From positions 12,799,501-12,863,500 of the forward strand of contig NC_071336.1 in NCBI RefSeq assembly GCF_027744825.2: a DNA stretch of 64,000 nucleotides, written 5' to 3'. The position numbers and the translations under genes were made by a program. Numbering within the stretch: the first letter of the stretch is position 1; each line of letters starts with the position of its first letter. Shown here one piece after another: positions 1 through 12,839 of the stretch. The DNA is from Synchiropus splendidus (Eukaryota; Chordata; Actinopteri; Syngnathiformes; Callionymidae). The notes under the pieces were generated by a model, which was not told the origin of the DNA, ran no database searches, and worked only from the letters and a program-made list of their open reading frames with translations.

Positions 1-713
1 TTTCTAGACTGCAATTCAGGATCCCTGCATGTAGTGATTATTGCGGGTAGGAATTTTCTCAACAGTCAGACTGACACAGTCGGTTGTTGAAAACAGCGTT
101 TTGAGTCTATAAAGGCTTCATTTTACTTAATTTACTAAAAGACCCTGGTACTTTTTTTTCTAAAGTAATATTATAGAATATTATTAGTGGTGGCATGACT
201 ATGTTAAAATATGTACCACTGAAAAAGTATAACTCAACAACAGCAGAGGCAAGTTTCACACTTAAAAGCCCAAGTACGTTTTTAATACTATAAAATCAAA
301 ATAAAATATTTTAGTGAAAAGCCCCGTTATCATCACTCAATCTGTACTGATAGAGAGTGAGAAAATAGAGTTACAACAAAGCACTAAATTGTCCCAAAGC
401 AATAAAATACATTGATATACTGATTTAAGTTTAGAATTCTGACCCATCCTGCATTTCAGGAAGCCGCTGCCTGACAGCAGTTCAGTCGAAGTCTGGCTGG
501 CCATTCACTTTCAGATTCCTCTCGTGCTCCCCGTCCCTTCATTCAATACCTATAGGTATTCACGCTCTCCCCCACTCTTCTTCTGTTGTTTGGTGCACAA
601 ACAGCATGAAAACAGTTCCAAAATCAGAAACACAATTTCGTCAATGTGTGTGATGCTAGAAGTTACCGCAGATGGCGCTGTGGGGCTAAACATTATTCAA
701 TAGAAGAAGACGT
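1..713. other. Intergenic sequence and proximal promoter of wdr55
   Basis: No coding sequence is recognisable here. The stretch is AT-rich in its first 450 bases. It presumably holds the wdr55 promoter and 5' UTR just before the ATG codons at 714 and 723. A sequence around 667-680 (CAGATGGCGCTG core) partly resembles the CTCF core but has about two mismatches. No TATA box is convincing. Confidence 0.5.
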
Positions 714-2896
714 ATGAGGAATATGGCAGCGTCCGTGGTCCACGCTGCCAACACAAACATCACAGAAACGGACAATAAACAACTAGTTGAAACCAACGAG
801 AATGCTGAAAGCTCGGAAAAGGCGCCAGCTGAACACTCAGACGAAGTTTCGGATGATGACGAAGTTCAGTCAACCGGACCAAAGATCAGAGAGACTCCAC
901 AGAACATCAAACTGGATGCAGTCGCCAACACGGTTGCTGTCCACCCGAGCAGAGATCTGCTGGTCTGTGGGGACGTTGACGGTGACTTGTATGCCTTCTC
1001 CTATTCATGTACCGAAGGAGAGAACCGGGAGGTGTGGTCGTCCGGGCATCACCTCAAGTCATGTCGCCAGGTACGATTCTCCGAGGATGGATTGAAGCTT
1101 TACAGCGTTTCACGAGACAAGGCCGTGCATCTGCTGGACGTGGAGCGAGGGCAGCTGGTCAGCAGGATCCGGGGGGCGCACGGTGCCGCGATCAACAGTC
1201 TCTTGGTGGTGGATGAAAACATTCTGGCGACGGGGGATGATGGAGGAACCTTGAAGGTACCGAAAAGTAGACTTGTCGATCACTACGTCGAAACAATAAA
1301 TGTGTACTAGTCGTTGTTATTACTGTATCCACAGCTGACAATACTCCTGCAAATATATTAAACATGCTTTAAAAGTGAGTGTTATACAATAGAAGTGTTG
1401 TCAAAATTAATGTGAAATGTTTATTATAATAACACAAAACTACCCGAACCTGGCAAATTCGAGTGTTACTCTTAAACTGGAGGAAATTTCCCACCAATCC
1501 TATAAATGTAAGCTTTTTTTAAGCAGTAAACATTTGAACTGAGCTTCATCAATCAGTTTGATTTCATTGAGGTACATCTTAATGCAACATAGCAAACATT
1601 TTGTTTTGCTCAATTGCCTTCTGCAGGTGTGGGACATGAGAAAAGGAACATCCTTCATGGACATGAAGGAACACGAGGATTACATCAGTGACATAGCAAT
1701 TGACAAAGCAAAGAGGACATTGTTGACTGCCAGGTAACAAACTCACCAATCCTGTTTGGCTCATAGAAAGGAGTCCAAAACATGTATCATATTCCTGATC
1801 ATATTAATAGCCTGTTTTTGCTCTGCTGCCCCACAGCGGTGATTGTACTATGGGCGTGTTCAACATCAAGAGGCGGCGGTTTGAGTTCCTGTCAGAGTAT
1901 CAGAGTGCCGATCTAACGTCAGTGAAGATAATGAAGCGTGGGAAGAAGGTGGTCTGTGGCTCCAGTGAAGGCACTGTATATATCTTCAACTGGGACGGTT
2001 TCGGTGCTACAAGCGATCGTTTTGCGATCAAGGCGGAGTCCATCGACTGTATTGTTCCAATCACTGAAAACATCATGTGCACAGGTTCCATGGACGGATA
2101 CATCAGGTGCGTCATTGACAACTATCATGCCATCTGTAAATACTCCAGCAAAATCACTTCTGTTCTACTCCTTCCTTCTTGTCTGCCTTTGCTTCAAATG
2201 AAGAAAAATACGTGGGCCAAGGACATGTTTCCTCTCTCCAACTCGAAAAAAAAAAACAGTTTTAGTTCAGCGTCATACCAAAACTGCCTTCATATCATGA
2301 ATAAAGTGCCAACCTTCCTGTACCCTGTGAGCGAGACACAATTAAAGTGCAAGACAATGTAATCACTCGATTCCATCCATCAAACTGTATCCTTGTTGCA
2401 CTTTTCGCTCAATGTTATTGCAAGTTTTTCAAGAATTCAAATATCAACTCACATACCCTGTGATACGTATATACAGTGACACATTCAGTCACTCAAGGCC
2501 GGAGAGGATGCACAGGAGGAAAAATTGTCAGTCAGTGTGTTAACTAACATTTTATTTTTTCCCACCAGGGCCATCAATCTCCTCCCAAACAGAGTCATTG
2601 GCTGTATTGGTCAGCACCTTGGTGAACCAATCGAGGAGCTCGCCAAATCCTGGGATACCCGCTTTCTGATCAGCACGGGCCACGACCAGCTCATCAAATT
2701 TTGGGACATTTCCACTTTACCTAACACCATGGTTGATGAATATCGCAAGAGGAAGAAAAAAGATGGAAAAATGAAGTCTCTATCCAAGAAAGCTCTTGGA
2801 CACAATGATTTCTTTGCTGGACTTGCTGAGGAGACGGACAAAAAGGATGAAGAAGAGGCTGAAGAAGAGGACGACAGTGATAGTGGAAGTGATTAA
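714..2896 (+). CDS. wdr55: WD repeat-containing protein 55, four coding exons
   Basis: Exons are 714-1256, 1627-1733, 1837-2106 and 2569-2896. All junctions are GT/AG and phase is kept, giving 415 residues (human WDR55 is 383). The N-terminus is acidic. A WD40 propeller follows, with blade signatures such as [45 protein letters not shown] and [10 protein letters not shown]. The C-terminus is a KKK-rich patch plus an acidic Glu/Asp tail, typical of nucleolar proteins. Known family role: nucleolar ribosome biogenesis (rRNA processing); a medaka wdr55 mutant has thymus defects. Two in-frame ATGs exist. The one at 723 has a strong context (A at -3, G at +4) and the one at 714 a weak one, so the true start may be 723, three residues shorter. 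The stop is TAA at 2894-2896. Confidence 0.95.
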
Positions 2897-3189
2897 ATCT
2901 GTCTATTGAAATTGCCGCACTGACTTTGGGCTTATGTGACATGTGCTTGGATATTTGAAAAGTCAGCCATTATGGCCAAACTCATGATGAATTTTCTGGT
3001 TTTAAGACAAAATAGAAATCTATAATGCTGGTTATGGACAATTTTCAGTCAAGGTGAATACAATGACTGCATGCATCAGTCTTGTCAGAATATTTGTGAT
3101 ACTGGATGCTGATTGTGCTTGGGATTTTTAGTATTTCTTATTTTAAATTGAAATTTCCCGGGATATTACAAAGCTAACACATTTATGAA

Positions 3190-3195
3190 AATAAA
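3190..3195 (+). terminator. Candidate polyadenylation signal of wdr55
   Basis: AATAAA lies about 300 bases after the wdr55 stop, in an AT-rich stretch and followed by T/G-rich sequence. It is the best polyadenylation signal before the psip1 promoter. The cleavage site cannot be fixed from sequence alone. Confidence 0.5.
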
Positions 3196-3529
3196 TAACA
3201 TCTGTATCTTTGGAGTTATTGGTGGCAATATGTTTTGCAGTGCACTGGCATTGGAACTGATTTTCCTGTGATACATTGTATCTTTAAGGGGAAGCACAAA
3301 ATAGTCCATAAAACGTTGGGCCACTTATGGAAGCTGAATATTTAGGAGTGAGACATTTTATCTTTTGAGTTTAAGCAAGACCAACAAAGCCTTTTCTAAA
3401 GTGACCATGGTCGGATTAGACATGTCACAAGACAGTCTTTCAAGTGGGTGCGTTTAAAAAACTACTTCAATAATAATTTGGTTTTTTTTTCAGTTGGCTA
3501 CTTTAAAACCTTTGTTGTCTCCAACGTTG

Positions 3530-3701
3530 CCATGCAAAACGTCAGTTCCGCCCCTGCTGCCATGGAACCTCGCTGAGGCGGGAAGATCACGTGACACGAA
3601 CTGCCACACGTGATATGTAGCTTGGTAACTGGGGTTCTCACCTCCAGCGGTGTCAAGCAGGCTGCAGATAGTTTTGTCTGGATATAGTCGCAGCATATGC
3701 T
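3530..3701 (+). promoter_or_regulatory. Probable psip1 promoter and noncoding first exon
   Basis: This GC-richer island lies between wdr55 and psip1. It holds a TCACGTGAC element at 3588-3596 (E-box of the USF/TFE type) and a GCCCCTG-rich stretch. A good splice donor (T then GTAAGT at 3702) fits a noncoding first exon. It would join the acceptor TTTTAAG at 4160, eight bases upstream of the psip1 ATG. The exon and start site are inferred from the splice signals only. Confidence 0.5.
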
Positions 3702-4168
3702 GTAAGTACCGCACACACGTTTAACAATTAGTTGCAAGCGACCACCGTCGATAAGTGACGTCTACTTTTCAGAAGGCGTGAATGAACTGCTTGTTAGCAT
3801 AAGCCTAGCTTCTGTGCTAACAGCGGTGTATTTGTAAACAAGGGAATCACATCTTGCTAAAAACGAAACTAAGTTGGCAAGCAGCCTTGTTGTCTTACTC
3901 TCTAAAGATTAGCAGCTGTGTCTTCACAATAATGTTGAAGCCAGGTCATTGTATTCCCGTCTTTATTAAACCAACCATTTGAATGCGAATGAAGCGCTTA
4001 TATTATAAAGGTATTAAAATGTGACAAATACAAGGATATATTCGGTGATTTGCATGAGTGCAGTTGGTTTTGTGTTTACGTGCGAGTAAAGTTTGACGGT
4101 CTGTACACCCATATTGGGTATTGAAGATGGCTTCTAATCTAATATGCGACCTGTTTTAAGGTAGAGAA

Positions 4169-7100
4169 ATGTCGGGGAACAGTGGTGGCAGTGTTAAAGC
4201 TGGAGACCTAGTCTTCGCCAAGATGAAGGGCTTCCCTTTCTGGCCTGCCAGGGTATGAAAAAAAAACACTGCTAATGTTTGTATGACTCGCTGTGTTCAA
4301 GTACTGCCTTTATTTTTTGCTCAGGTGTGTAAGTCAGACATCGGATACAAGAAACGAGTTCCAGTCTTCTATTTTGGGACCCATCAAGTGTAAGTATACA
4401 CAGCTAAAGCTAAATACCACTTGATGACACAGGTTTTCATGCTTGTTGGTTTCTCTGTCTGTCTTTAGTGGGAATGTGCCCCTTGAAAATGTGGTTCCCT
4501 ATAACGGCAACAAGACCAAATATGGCAGTGGCGTTCGAATCAAGGGTTTCAGCGAGGGCATGTGGGAGATCCAGAACAACCCTGGGATCTGTGGCAAACT
4601 CAAAGTTGGTCTTTTGTTATTATATAATATGAAATTCCTTCTAAATTCCTTCTTTAAAAAAGTGATCTGCAACATTTTAATGAAATGTTTAGGCTTTAGT
4701 TGCAAAAGAGAATCCTACATGTTTCAATTTGTTTTGGCTGATGTTTGTTTTTCCTGTGTGATCGATGCTTACCAGCTATTACATTACAATTAATGCTTTT
4801 CCATACGTAATACTTATGAATGAAATCGGCAAAGATAACTCATCAAAGCTGATAAGCTCCCTGCTACATTTTTGAGCACCAAAATAGCCCATTTTACCGG
4901 GGATGCACCAATGCCTGTTTTTCCAAAATAGGTAGTGTGCGAGTACTCACCAATACCGAATACATATGCCATCACACGTAAGTTACTTTTGAGATTTTTT
5001 TTTCTGTATATATTGTTATTTGAAAAACATTCCTCACTATGTTTTTCTTGGACATGAGTAACAGTTAGGAGTTTCACTGCAGTACTAATTTTACAAAATT
5101 GTCATGAAGTGATATTCAAAAACTGCGCACTGCTGTAAAGAAGTCAGTTTTGTGGTATTGGTGGCCATTCCATGAGTACGAGTACTCAAGCCTGGTATCG
5201 GACCAATACCGGTGCATCCCTACATTTTGATGACCTTTTGTATTGTCACGTATTGTTTTTGCGTATGAAGTGAATATAGGTTAGCACAGTTCCAGACTTA
5301 CTGTCTGGTACTCAATTTTCTTTTGTTGACAATGGCTACTGTTTTTGTTCCCCCCACCCCCAGATACCAGAAAAACAACCATCTGGGAAACCAACTGCGC
5401 TTACTAAGGCTGCAGCTAAGTCTGCCTCTCCAAAGCTAACCACTCGGGGGCGCAGAACTTCTCAAGTCACAAAGTTAGCAGTTTCTTTGAGTAAAACACC
5501 GACCAGAGCGACAAGATCAGCTGAGGGAACACTTTCAGATGATGATCAGAAGAGCAACCAAAGCGTAGCAGCTGATGCTGAGACAAGTGAGGTGTCGCAG
5601 CGACAGCAAAGCGATGGAAAAGTGACTGAGGAAGATGGGGGGTCGTCAACTAATGAAGGGGAAGAGATTCGTTTAGAACAAAGTCCTGGGTTAAAACCGA
5701 GGAAACTAAAAACAAATGACAAAGAGCAAGACAGAGGAAACAAAAGGAGGACCCGTTCTCATGGTGATGTGTTAAGCATTGATGAAGTACAAAAAACAAA
5801 GAGGAAAAGAAAGGGGACCAGTGAAGTTAATATCGATGGAACAGAAGAACACAGCAAGAAAAAAACAAAGACCCAAAACATTTCAGAGGAGGAGAGGGAT
5901 AGAACAGAGGTCAGAAGAACAGTAGAAGACAGTGGTATGAAGAGTGCTGTAGAATGTGGAGGGACAGAGACACCAGAGGTTTCATTAGAATTGCCACTAC
6001 AAGGTGCGGAGAGCAAGAAGGAAGATAGTGTTCAAGGGGAGACGGTGGAAATGGTGGAAAGAGAGTCAACAGAGAGTGACGATGGGAAAGCACTGATGTC
6101 TGATAAAGATGTGGGGCAGAAGACAGGACATGATGTTGGTACCAAGAATAGACATGAGACAATGTCAGGGAGTGAAGAGCTCGGGGACCGGAAGAACGAG
6201 CATGATGGAAGGAAAACAAAGAGGGGAAGAAAGAAGAAAAAATCGAGCTGTTCATTAGAGGAGGCTGAACAAGACCGAAGAGTGCGAGAAGGGACAGGAT
6301 CAAACAAAGGTCATGCTGAAGGGGAAACAAATGAAATAGTAGAAGAGAGATCTAAGATGGATAAGGCTGATGTTGAGGGAGAAAGAACTGAAAGTGCTGA
6401 TGAAAATAGTGAGAGTGAAAACCATGATGGTGCAAAGAGGAAGACAAGATCAGGCTGGATGTCAGACGAGATGACTGTAGATACAAAAACACCGCAAAGT
6501 GTACGAGCCAGAAGAGGAAGGGCAGGAAAAGAGGAAGACAAGAAAACTGTAAAACGTAGAATGACAAGAAGAGATACAAGGCCGTCAGAAAATGAGGAGA
6601 CAAGGACAAAAGATGAGAGAGATGTGGGAAAAGAAGTGTCAGGAAGTGATGGAGAAAATTGTTGTGTGGAAGAGAGAAAAAGAAAGAAGGAGACCAAGCC
6701 AGTGAGTGGAGAGGCACTTGACCAAAGGAAAGTGACGACAGAAGAAAAATTGTCCGAAGGTGAGGGAACCACAACTAAAAGTGAAGAGGAAGGGAAAAAA
6801 ATGGTCAAAGATGAAGTGACGGGGAAGGAGGAGGGCTCTGGCAATAAACCATCAAAGAGAGGAAGGAAAAGGAAGACAAAAGAAATAACAACTCAGAATG
6901 AAATAGTAAAGACAGGAAATCAAGAAAAAGGGGAGCAAAATAAAACTGAAGATGGTCAGACAAAGAGAGAAACTCGCTCCACGAGTGAAGACGTAAATAG
7001 AAGTAGAAGGGATGAAGAGATCGATGTAGTTCTAAATCGAAGAGAGAAGAAGCGGGAGACAAATGATGAGAAGTCTGAAAGTGATGAAGCAAGAAAGCCG

Positions 7101-10100
7101 GAATCGGATAAAAAGCTGAAGAAGAGAAAGAAAACTGCAGAAACTGGCTCTGACAGTGAGCACGCGACTAAAGTGACAGAAGAGGATGGATCAGAGAAGG
7201 GGAAGGACAAAGTGATGAGGGCGGTGGAAGAAACAATATCAGATATAGCAGAAGTTAGGAAAGAAGAGCGACTGAAGAAGACTGCTCAGGATGAGAGGAG
7301 CGGGGAGGATACACAACCTGCCAGTAAAGGCCCAAAAAGGCGACGCAAAGAGGTAGACAAGAAGTGTTTGAGAGCAGAAGAGCAGAAGAGAAACGTCTCT
7401 GAGAATTGGGATGCCCGAGGCAAACCCGAGAAACACAGAGATGAGGAGGTGAGACTTTTTATATCTATGTTTTTGGGGTAGTGTGTCAAGCATGCTCATA
7501 GGTTTTGTTTTCTTTTCCCAGTTTGTCAGAAGCAGCTGGCAGAATGCTGTTTATGAGCTATAATTTGATTAATGCACCGTTTTTGTTTACATTTATTCAA
7601 TACTTGGTTCTCCATTATTGTTAATTGCTTCTCATTTTATTATTAGAGTTCAAGCTCGCTGTTTGTGCGGTGATGCATTTATGTCCCTCTAGTTTTTACT
7701 GCAGTACTGCTTTTGCCTCCCAGAATGCTCTGACTACCACCATCTTTGTGGTTTCTTCCTTACTTATCACCCACATAGGTAAAGGTTTTTGTCCATCAGC
7801 AGGCAGCTTTCTTCTGCAGCCCACCTTTTCTTTGTGTTGCCATTGATTCCACTCCTTCTGAGACAGAATACATTTTCAAAAGGGCAACATGAAAAGGACA
7901 GGTGTGATTTGGGAGATGTGCACGGTTGGCTTAGCTGGAGGAGGCTGACTTGCTGAGGCAAGCTCAAAAGTCTCTTTGCCCTTTCCTTCACCTTAAAAGT
8001 CATTCCTCTGCCCTAGTTTTTCCAACACAGAGGTCTTCATATTGTTGTTCGTTTGTCAGAAAGCAGTGAGCAGTCTTCTTCACTAGCCGATAATGTCAGT
8101 GAAGACTGCTGGAGACTAACTAAGTTCTATATCACCTCTCTACTGTTAGAAACCGATCAAGGACCACAAAGAATCATTGTCTCTTCAGCTCAGTTTTCAC
8201 CTGCTGTGCAATATATCCACTCTTGCTCCTCTCCACTGTCTGTCTGCTCTTTCTAACTTGCTAACTTGTCCACCGTGCTCCTGAAGCACTCGTCAGATTC
8301 ATTTCACATCTCTGGGTTTCAGCGTCAAGCATTAAAGCGGGAGCGCCTGCTGAAATCCCTCCAAGGTTTGCTGAAGTCTAAGAGAGGATCCAGGAAGAGA
8401 GAATCAGTGAAGAGCCTTCAGTGAGTCTTGCACATGCTCTATTTAGCTTCTGTATACACTGCTGAATGTTGTGGCTCTTCCTGTGTGCAGGAAAGCTGCA
8501 GACTCCAGGAAAAAATCTATAAAGAATCTGACCTCCAAGAGAAAGCATGAGAAAAGGGGAAGAAAGCCGGGTGTCAAAACACAACAAGAAAAGGCTCAGG
8601 TGGCAAAAGAAGCTGAAGGGAAAGAGGAAAAGTCAGACGACGGTCAGATGACAGACGAACCAAAGGGGGATGAAAAGGAGGTGAGGTTGACTGATGAGAA
8701 AAGTGATGGGACCAGGCAGGACATGCTGGAAGAAAGGAAGGCGGAGAGAAAGATCATAGGAAAAATTGTAAAAGCTGGACAGGGAGGCAAAATCCAGCTG
8801 AAAACTATGATGGGTGGAATTATGGCGTCATCAGAGAAGAAGAAAGACGAGAAGCTGGAGGCGGCAGAGACAACTGGCCTGATAGACAAAGAAGCCAAAG
8901 TGGAGAGGAAAGGGAGCTCAGACATTATTGGAAAGCTGGAAAAAAACATAGATGGGAAGAGAAGATTGCTGATGCATGACGGGAAAGAAAAGGGCAGAGA
9001 AAGGGACAAGTCTACCAACCAAATAGTACCTTCTGGAGAAGACAGGATGGCAACCAGAGAACCCAAAAGACGAGAAAAAGCGGTGAAAGAGGAAGAGAGG
9101 ATAACTGCAGAGACGGAGAGAGGTGCCAGAGAGGCAAAGAAAGAGAATAGGCCACGTGAAAAACTGGAGAAAAGAAGTGGTGGGAGCAAAACAGGAGATG
9201 GCAGAAGCACAGAAAGTGATGAAAGGATGATGCTAGAAAGCAAGCAGAGCTCTCCCATCACTCCGACGGATTCAACCCTCCACCGGATCCATGGAGACAT
9301 TCGGATCTCTCTCAAGTCTGATAAACCGGTAATAATTTAACTTATCTGTGTGTGAGTGTGCGTGCGTGCACACAAACGAAACACAAATTCACATGAGTGA
9401 GTTCTGATAAGTTGTGGTTGAATGTTGTCTGCAGGACATCCACAAATGTCTGGAGGCTCTGGATCAGCTCAGCGCAGTTTATGTGACATCTCAGCACATC
9501 AAGAGACACAGTGAGCTCATAGCCACCCTGAGGAAGGTATGCACACTGCACAATGATCTGCTCAAATAACCCCTCAGTGTTCATATCACAATACTCCTCT
9601 ATTATCCACTTTGGGTGAATACACAGGTCACAGTATGGAAAAATGCTGTTGTATTTATGTGGCCCACATGAGGTCAAAACTTTGAAAGAAGTGTACTTTA
9701 TTAAGTCTAAATGTAGTTTTTGATTTTTGGGGACTTTCTATCTTCTTTGTATTATTTAATTCAAATTCAATTTCCTTTCATGAGTATTGTTTATATTATC
9801 AATTATTGTCCCTCCAAATAAATAAGATTAAAAACATACAAAGTGGAAACATTGAAACAAGCAGGAAATGCGTTTTCAGGATGTTTTTAAGAGAGAAATG
9901 CAGAAATCTGAGATTTTTTTTGTGCAGACCACATTTCAGGCATCATTTTATTGATGTTTTTTCTCCTGTAATGTAATGGCATACTAACCTTGTTGCTCCA
10001 CTTAGATGCGGCACTACCGGGCCAGTCAGACGATCATGGACAAGGCTTCCATGCTCTACAACCGATTCAAGAATGCCTATCTGGTGGGTGAAGGAGAGGA

Positions 10101-10299
10101 GGTGGTCAGTGCAGCCTTCCTGCGCTCCCTGATCGAGGAGAAAGAGAGGGAGGAGGAGAAGCGAGTCGAGCTCCTGCAGCACAAGGAGACGGCCGTATGT
10201 CAGGAGGTGGAGGGGGTAGATGGAGACATCGAAAAAGGAAGTGGGACCAAGGAAGAAAGGCTGAATGAACAACAGCTTGTGGAGGTAGAAGAGTTGTAA
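4169..10299 (+). CDS. psip1: PC4 and SFRS1-interacting protein 1 (LEDGF/p75-like), eight coding exons, long linker
   Basis: Exons are 4169-4252, 4325-4389, 4469-4604, 5364-7448, 8323-8420, 8491-9328, 9435-9536 and 10006-10299, about 1233 residues. Residues 12-95 are a PWWP domain of the HDGF family (GDLVFAKMKGFPFWPARV, NVPLENVVPYNGNK), a reader of methylated H3K36 nucleosomes. The C-terminal ~100 residues are an integrase-binding domain (HKCLEALDQLSAVYVTSQ, MLYNRFKNAYLVGEGEEV). That domain docks cellular partners such as MLL-menin, and lentiviral integrase in mammals. The linker between them is about 1000 residues, Lys/Glu/Arg/Ser-rich and probably disordered, with AT-hook-like KRGRK motifs. 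Human PSIP1 is 530 residues, so the linker is roughly four times longer. HDGFL2 is the alternative family member, but IBD wording and the adjacent ttc39b favour psip1. The 8323-8420 exon is the least certain. Confidence 0.9.
4898..5222. mobile_element. hAT-like non-autonomous element in psip1 intron 3
   Basis: The 325-bp element begins CGGGGATGCACCAATGCC and ends GGTGCATCCCTA, imperfect terminal inverted repeats of the TAGGGATGCACCGATACC type found in fish hAT elements. The 8 bases before it (CATTTTAC, 4890-4897) and after it (CATTTTGA, 5223-5230) match at 6 of 8 positions, as expected for an aged 8-bp hAT target-site duplication. An internal copy of the sub-terminal motif (GAGTACTC) also occurs on both sides. 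There is no transposase ORF. Confidence 0.75.
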
Positions 10300-11373
10300 A
10301 TGAAAACATAGGTAAGCAGCTGCATTCAGGATGGCGCGGTAAATTCTGTGTGCAATAATCTTGGGGTTATTTGTTTTTTCTCTTCCTTGAAGTCCTGCTC
10401 ACGCCGAGTCCTTCCTCAATCCACCTCCCTTCATATGTGCTGACTTTTCTGTCACGTCCTGACGTCACTCGACTTTGGTCCAATGTTCATCTTATAGATT
10501 GTTGTTTTGTGGAAGAGGTGCTGTTTTTCAAAAAGGTTTGTTTTTACTTAAAGGACCTGTTTCTCTCGTATATGTAAGCTACACGTTCCAACGTCACACA
10601 GCATTAATATTTAACCCACCAGATTTTTACTTGAGGAACGTTGACTTTAGTTGCAAACTATTATAGGTAGCCCTGTCTGGTCTCAGCTGCTACAGTCTGA
10701 AACACACAAATGTCATTGCATTATTTGTTCATTGTCTCTTGTCTTTTTTTTATGACCTCAGGGAAAATGTTTTTTCTTTGTCTATTGGAACTAAAAGTTT
10801 CTGCCCTGCCTCTAAAGTCTACTGTAATGAAAATGTTTTATCGACATTAAAAATGTTGTTTATGATTATAAAAAGTCCCAAATCCTGTGGAAACAAGCCC
10901 CAGCTCACAACAAGAAAGTATCTCATCACTGGACGGGATGACAAGTTGTTCTTGGAGGTGTCCTGCACCTCTAAGGCCTTTGTCACTGTCCTTGTCGAAC
11001 CCCAGTTATAGTTAACAATTAATTTAGCGTCCATCAGTGTGAACGATCAAATGAAGTTGTTTATTTTATAAATGTTGTTATTTGAAGTTCCCGACGTAGT
11101 TCAGTGCACAGCTGCATTAAACTGAGAAGCATTAGTGTCTAACTTGGCTGTCCACTAGACGGAGCCAGAGAGCTGCCAGAGATGCACTATTGTATAGGAT
11201 AGTATTTTATTCTAACTTGAAGAAATGTTTTATACAATTGTGTCTTATTTTTTTGGTCCTGGTTGATGACATGTTTTTTATGTACCGGTACATTATCTTT
11301 TGTTTAAAAAAAAAGTTCAAATCCCAAGAGGTGCTGTCGTTTTTTTTCTTTTATTTACCATACACGTAGTACA

Positions 11374-11401
<28 letters not shown>
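11374..11401. repeat. (TA)n microsatellite
   Basis: About 14 uninterrupted TA units in the psip1 3' flank. Confidence 0.9.
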
Positions 11402-11404
<3 letters not shown>

Positions 11405-11589
11405 CAAAGTGTGTAGTATATATGACAGTGTTTGTGAGGACGATGGTGCCTCAACCATGAACCAAATCCTGATATCTGTAGATCGGGCCGATTGGTTCTG
11501 TATTTAACTTCAGCAACTGCCAAGTGCAGATTCAGAAAACAGTTTTGTCTTACAATATAAATGACTGGTCTTCAAAGTGTTTTAGTTTA

Positions 11590-11739
11590 GGACTGATGAG
11601 GCTTTATGATACAGTGTCATCTTAACAGCACAGTAGGTGGCGCTCTTGGTTTAAAAATGGCATGAAGTGTCATTGAAATGGTTGTCTAGTGTGCTCTGAA
11701 AATGGGGCCAGTTTCATGAAACCTCACCAGCCCATCACT
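11590..11739. mobile_element. Fold-back MITE, copy A
   Basis: The left arm reads GACTGATGAGGCTTTATGA. The right arm is its inverted complement, ending in TCATGAAACCTCACCAGC then CCATCAC. It contains the family core GTAGGTGGCGCTCTTGG. It is the same family as the copies near 37.4, 38.0, 39.7, 52.1 and 63.8 kb. The left arm holds ACAGTAGGTGGCGC (11630-11643), 13 of 14 to the CTCF core consensus CCASYAGRKGGCRS. Confidence 0.8.
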
Positions 11740-12839
11740 TGTGAAAAGAATTTCATTGAAGATACTGCAGTATGCAATTTGCACTGTTGCTGCCTTCTAA
11801 CAGCCTCTGCAATAAGTTAAGCTTGCACTCGTGCTTGGAGACTGCATCTTTTCTATTTACAGTTGATGGCTAACGTCAACACTTGCAAACTCTCTGTCAT
11901 TGTGATATATTACACTAGTAAAGAGTAACGGTGTTAAGATGAATATGAGACACTGTGACAGTCACACCAGAGCCGACTTGCTGGTGGATGATGGAGCCTC
12001 ACAAAGTCTGCCCTCATCTGTGTGTCAGCCTCTGACTGAGGTTAAATCCAAATTCACTGGAGAATATGGTGGTGTTTTGGTCAGGACAAAGTTGTAAATA
12101 AGTCCTGCTTTGGCTTCATCTTGTCTCCTGCCTTGTCACTCCCCAATTCTTCCTCTTCAATCCACGCCTACTTGGACAACATGTTATCACTGAAGATGTT
12201 CCAAACACTCTTGGGGTCCTGGAAAGGCCTCTCTGAAACTCAGTATCTTAACATGTTTTATATAACTAGGAAGGACTGATCCTGTTCCTTTACTAGGGAG
12301 CCGGCCTGGATGAATGAGTATGGGGACATCAGCAAATCTATATATGGTTCTAAATGCAGTACATGTGGAAAAAAAAATACTGCACTGTAAAGCTTTAACA
12401 TTTAAATGAGTGTGTGGTCACACACTTAAGTGGAACACTGGCCACAGCAAAACTACCTTTTCTTTATATTGTACATGACAGACAGCAGGATGGTTCAATC
12501 CGTTTTGAGTTATTGTTGACCAGAGCCGTCTTTTGAGTCTGTAGAGACCTTCTCTCCGCCTCCGGGGTTGAGACGGGGACTACATAAAGTTACCCCTCTA
12601 AACTTCCTGTTCAAACCGCCAGTGAACCTTTACAGGGTGAATGGTCCCTGTCACTATTGACCCGTCTGTAACTCTGAATGAAACAATGCGAAGGGAAATA
12701 CTGCTCACACATATGACAAACAATGATGACTACTCTAAATGTATTGATATATTCCGCACATTATTATGATTACTAAGAAATAATGTGAATGTATAGTGAC
12801 TGTGTATTTTCTTTTCCACGTGTCCTTGAGCTGCACATC

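Noticed and set aside
5546..7210. Several long minus-strand open frames rich in Ser, Phe and Leu across the psip1 exon
   Set aside because: They are shadows of the Lys/Glu/Arg-rich sense strand; no domain, no splice context and low-complexity composition.
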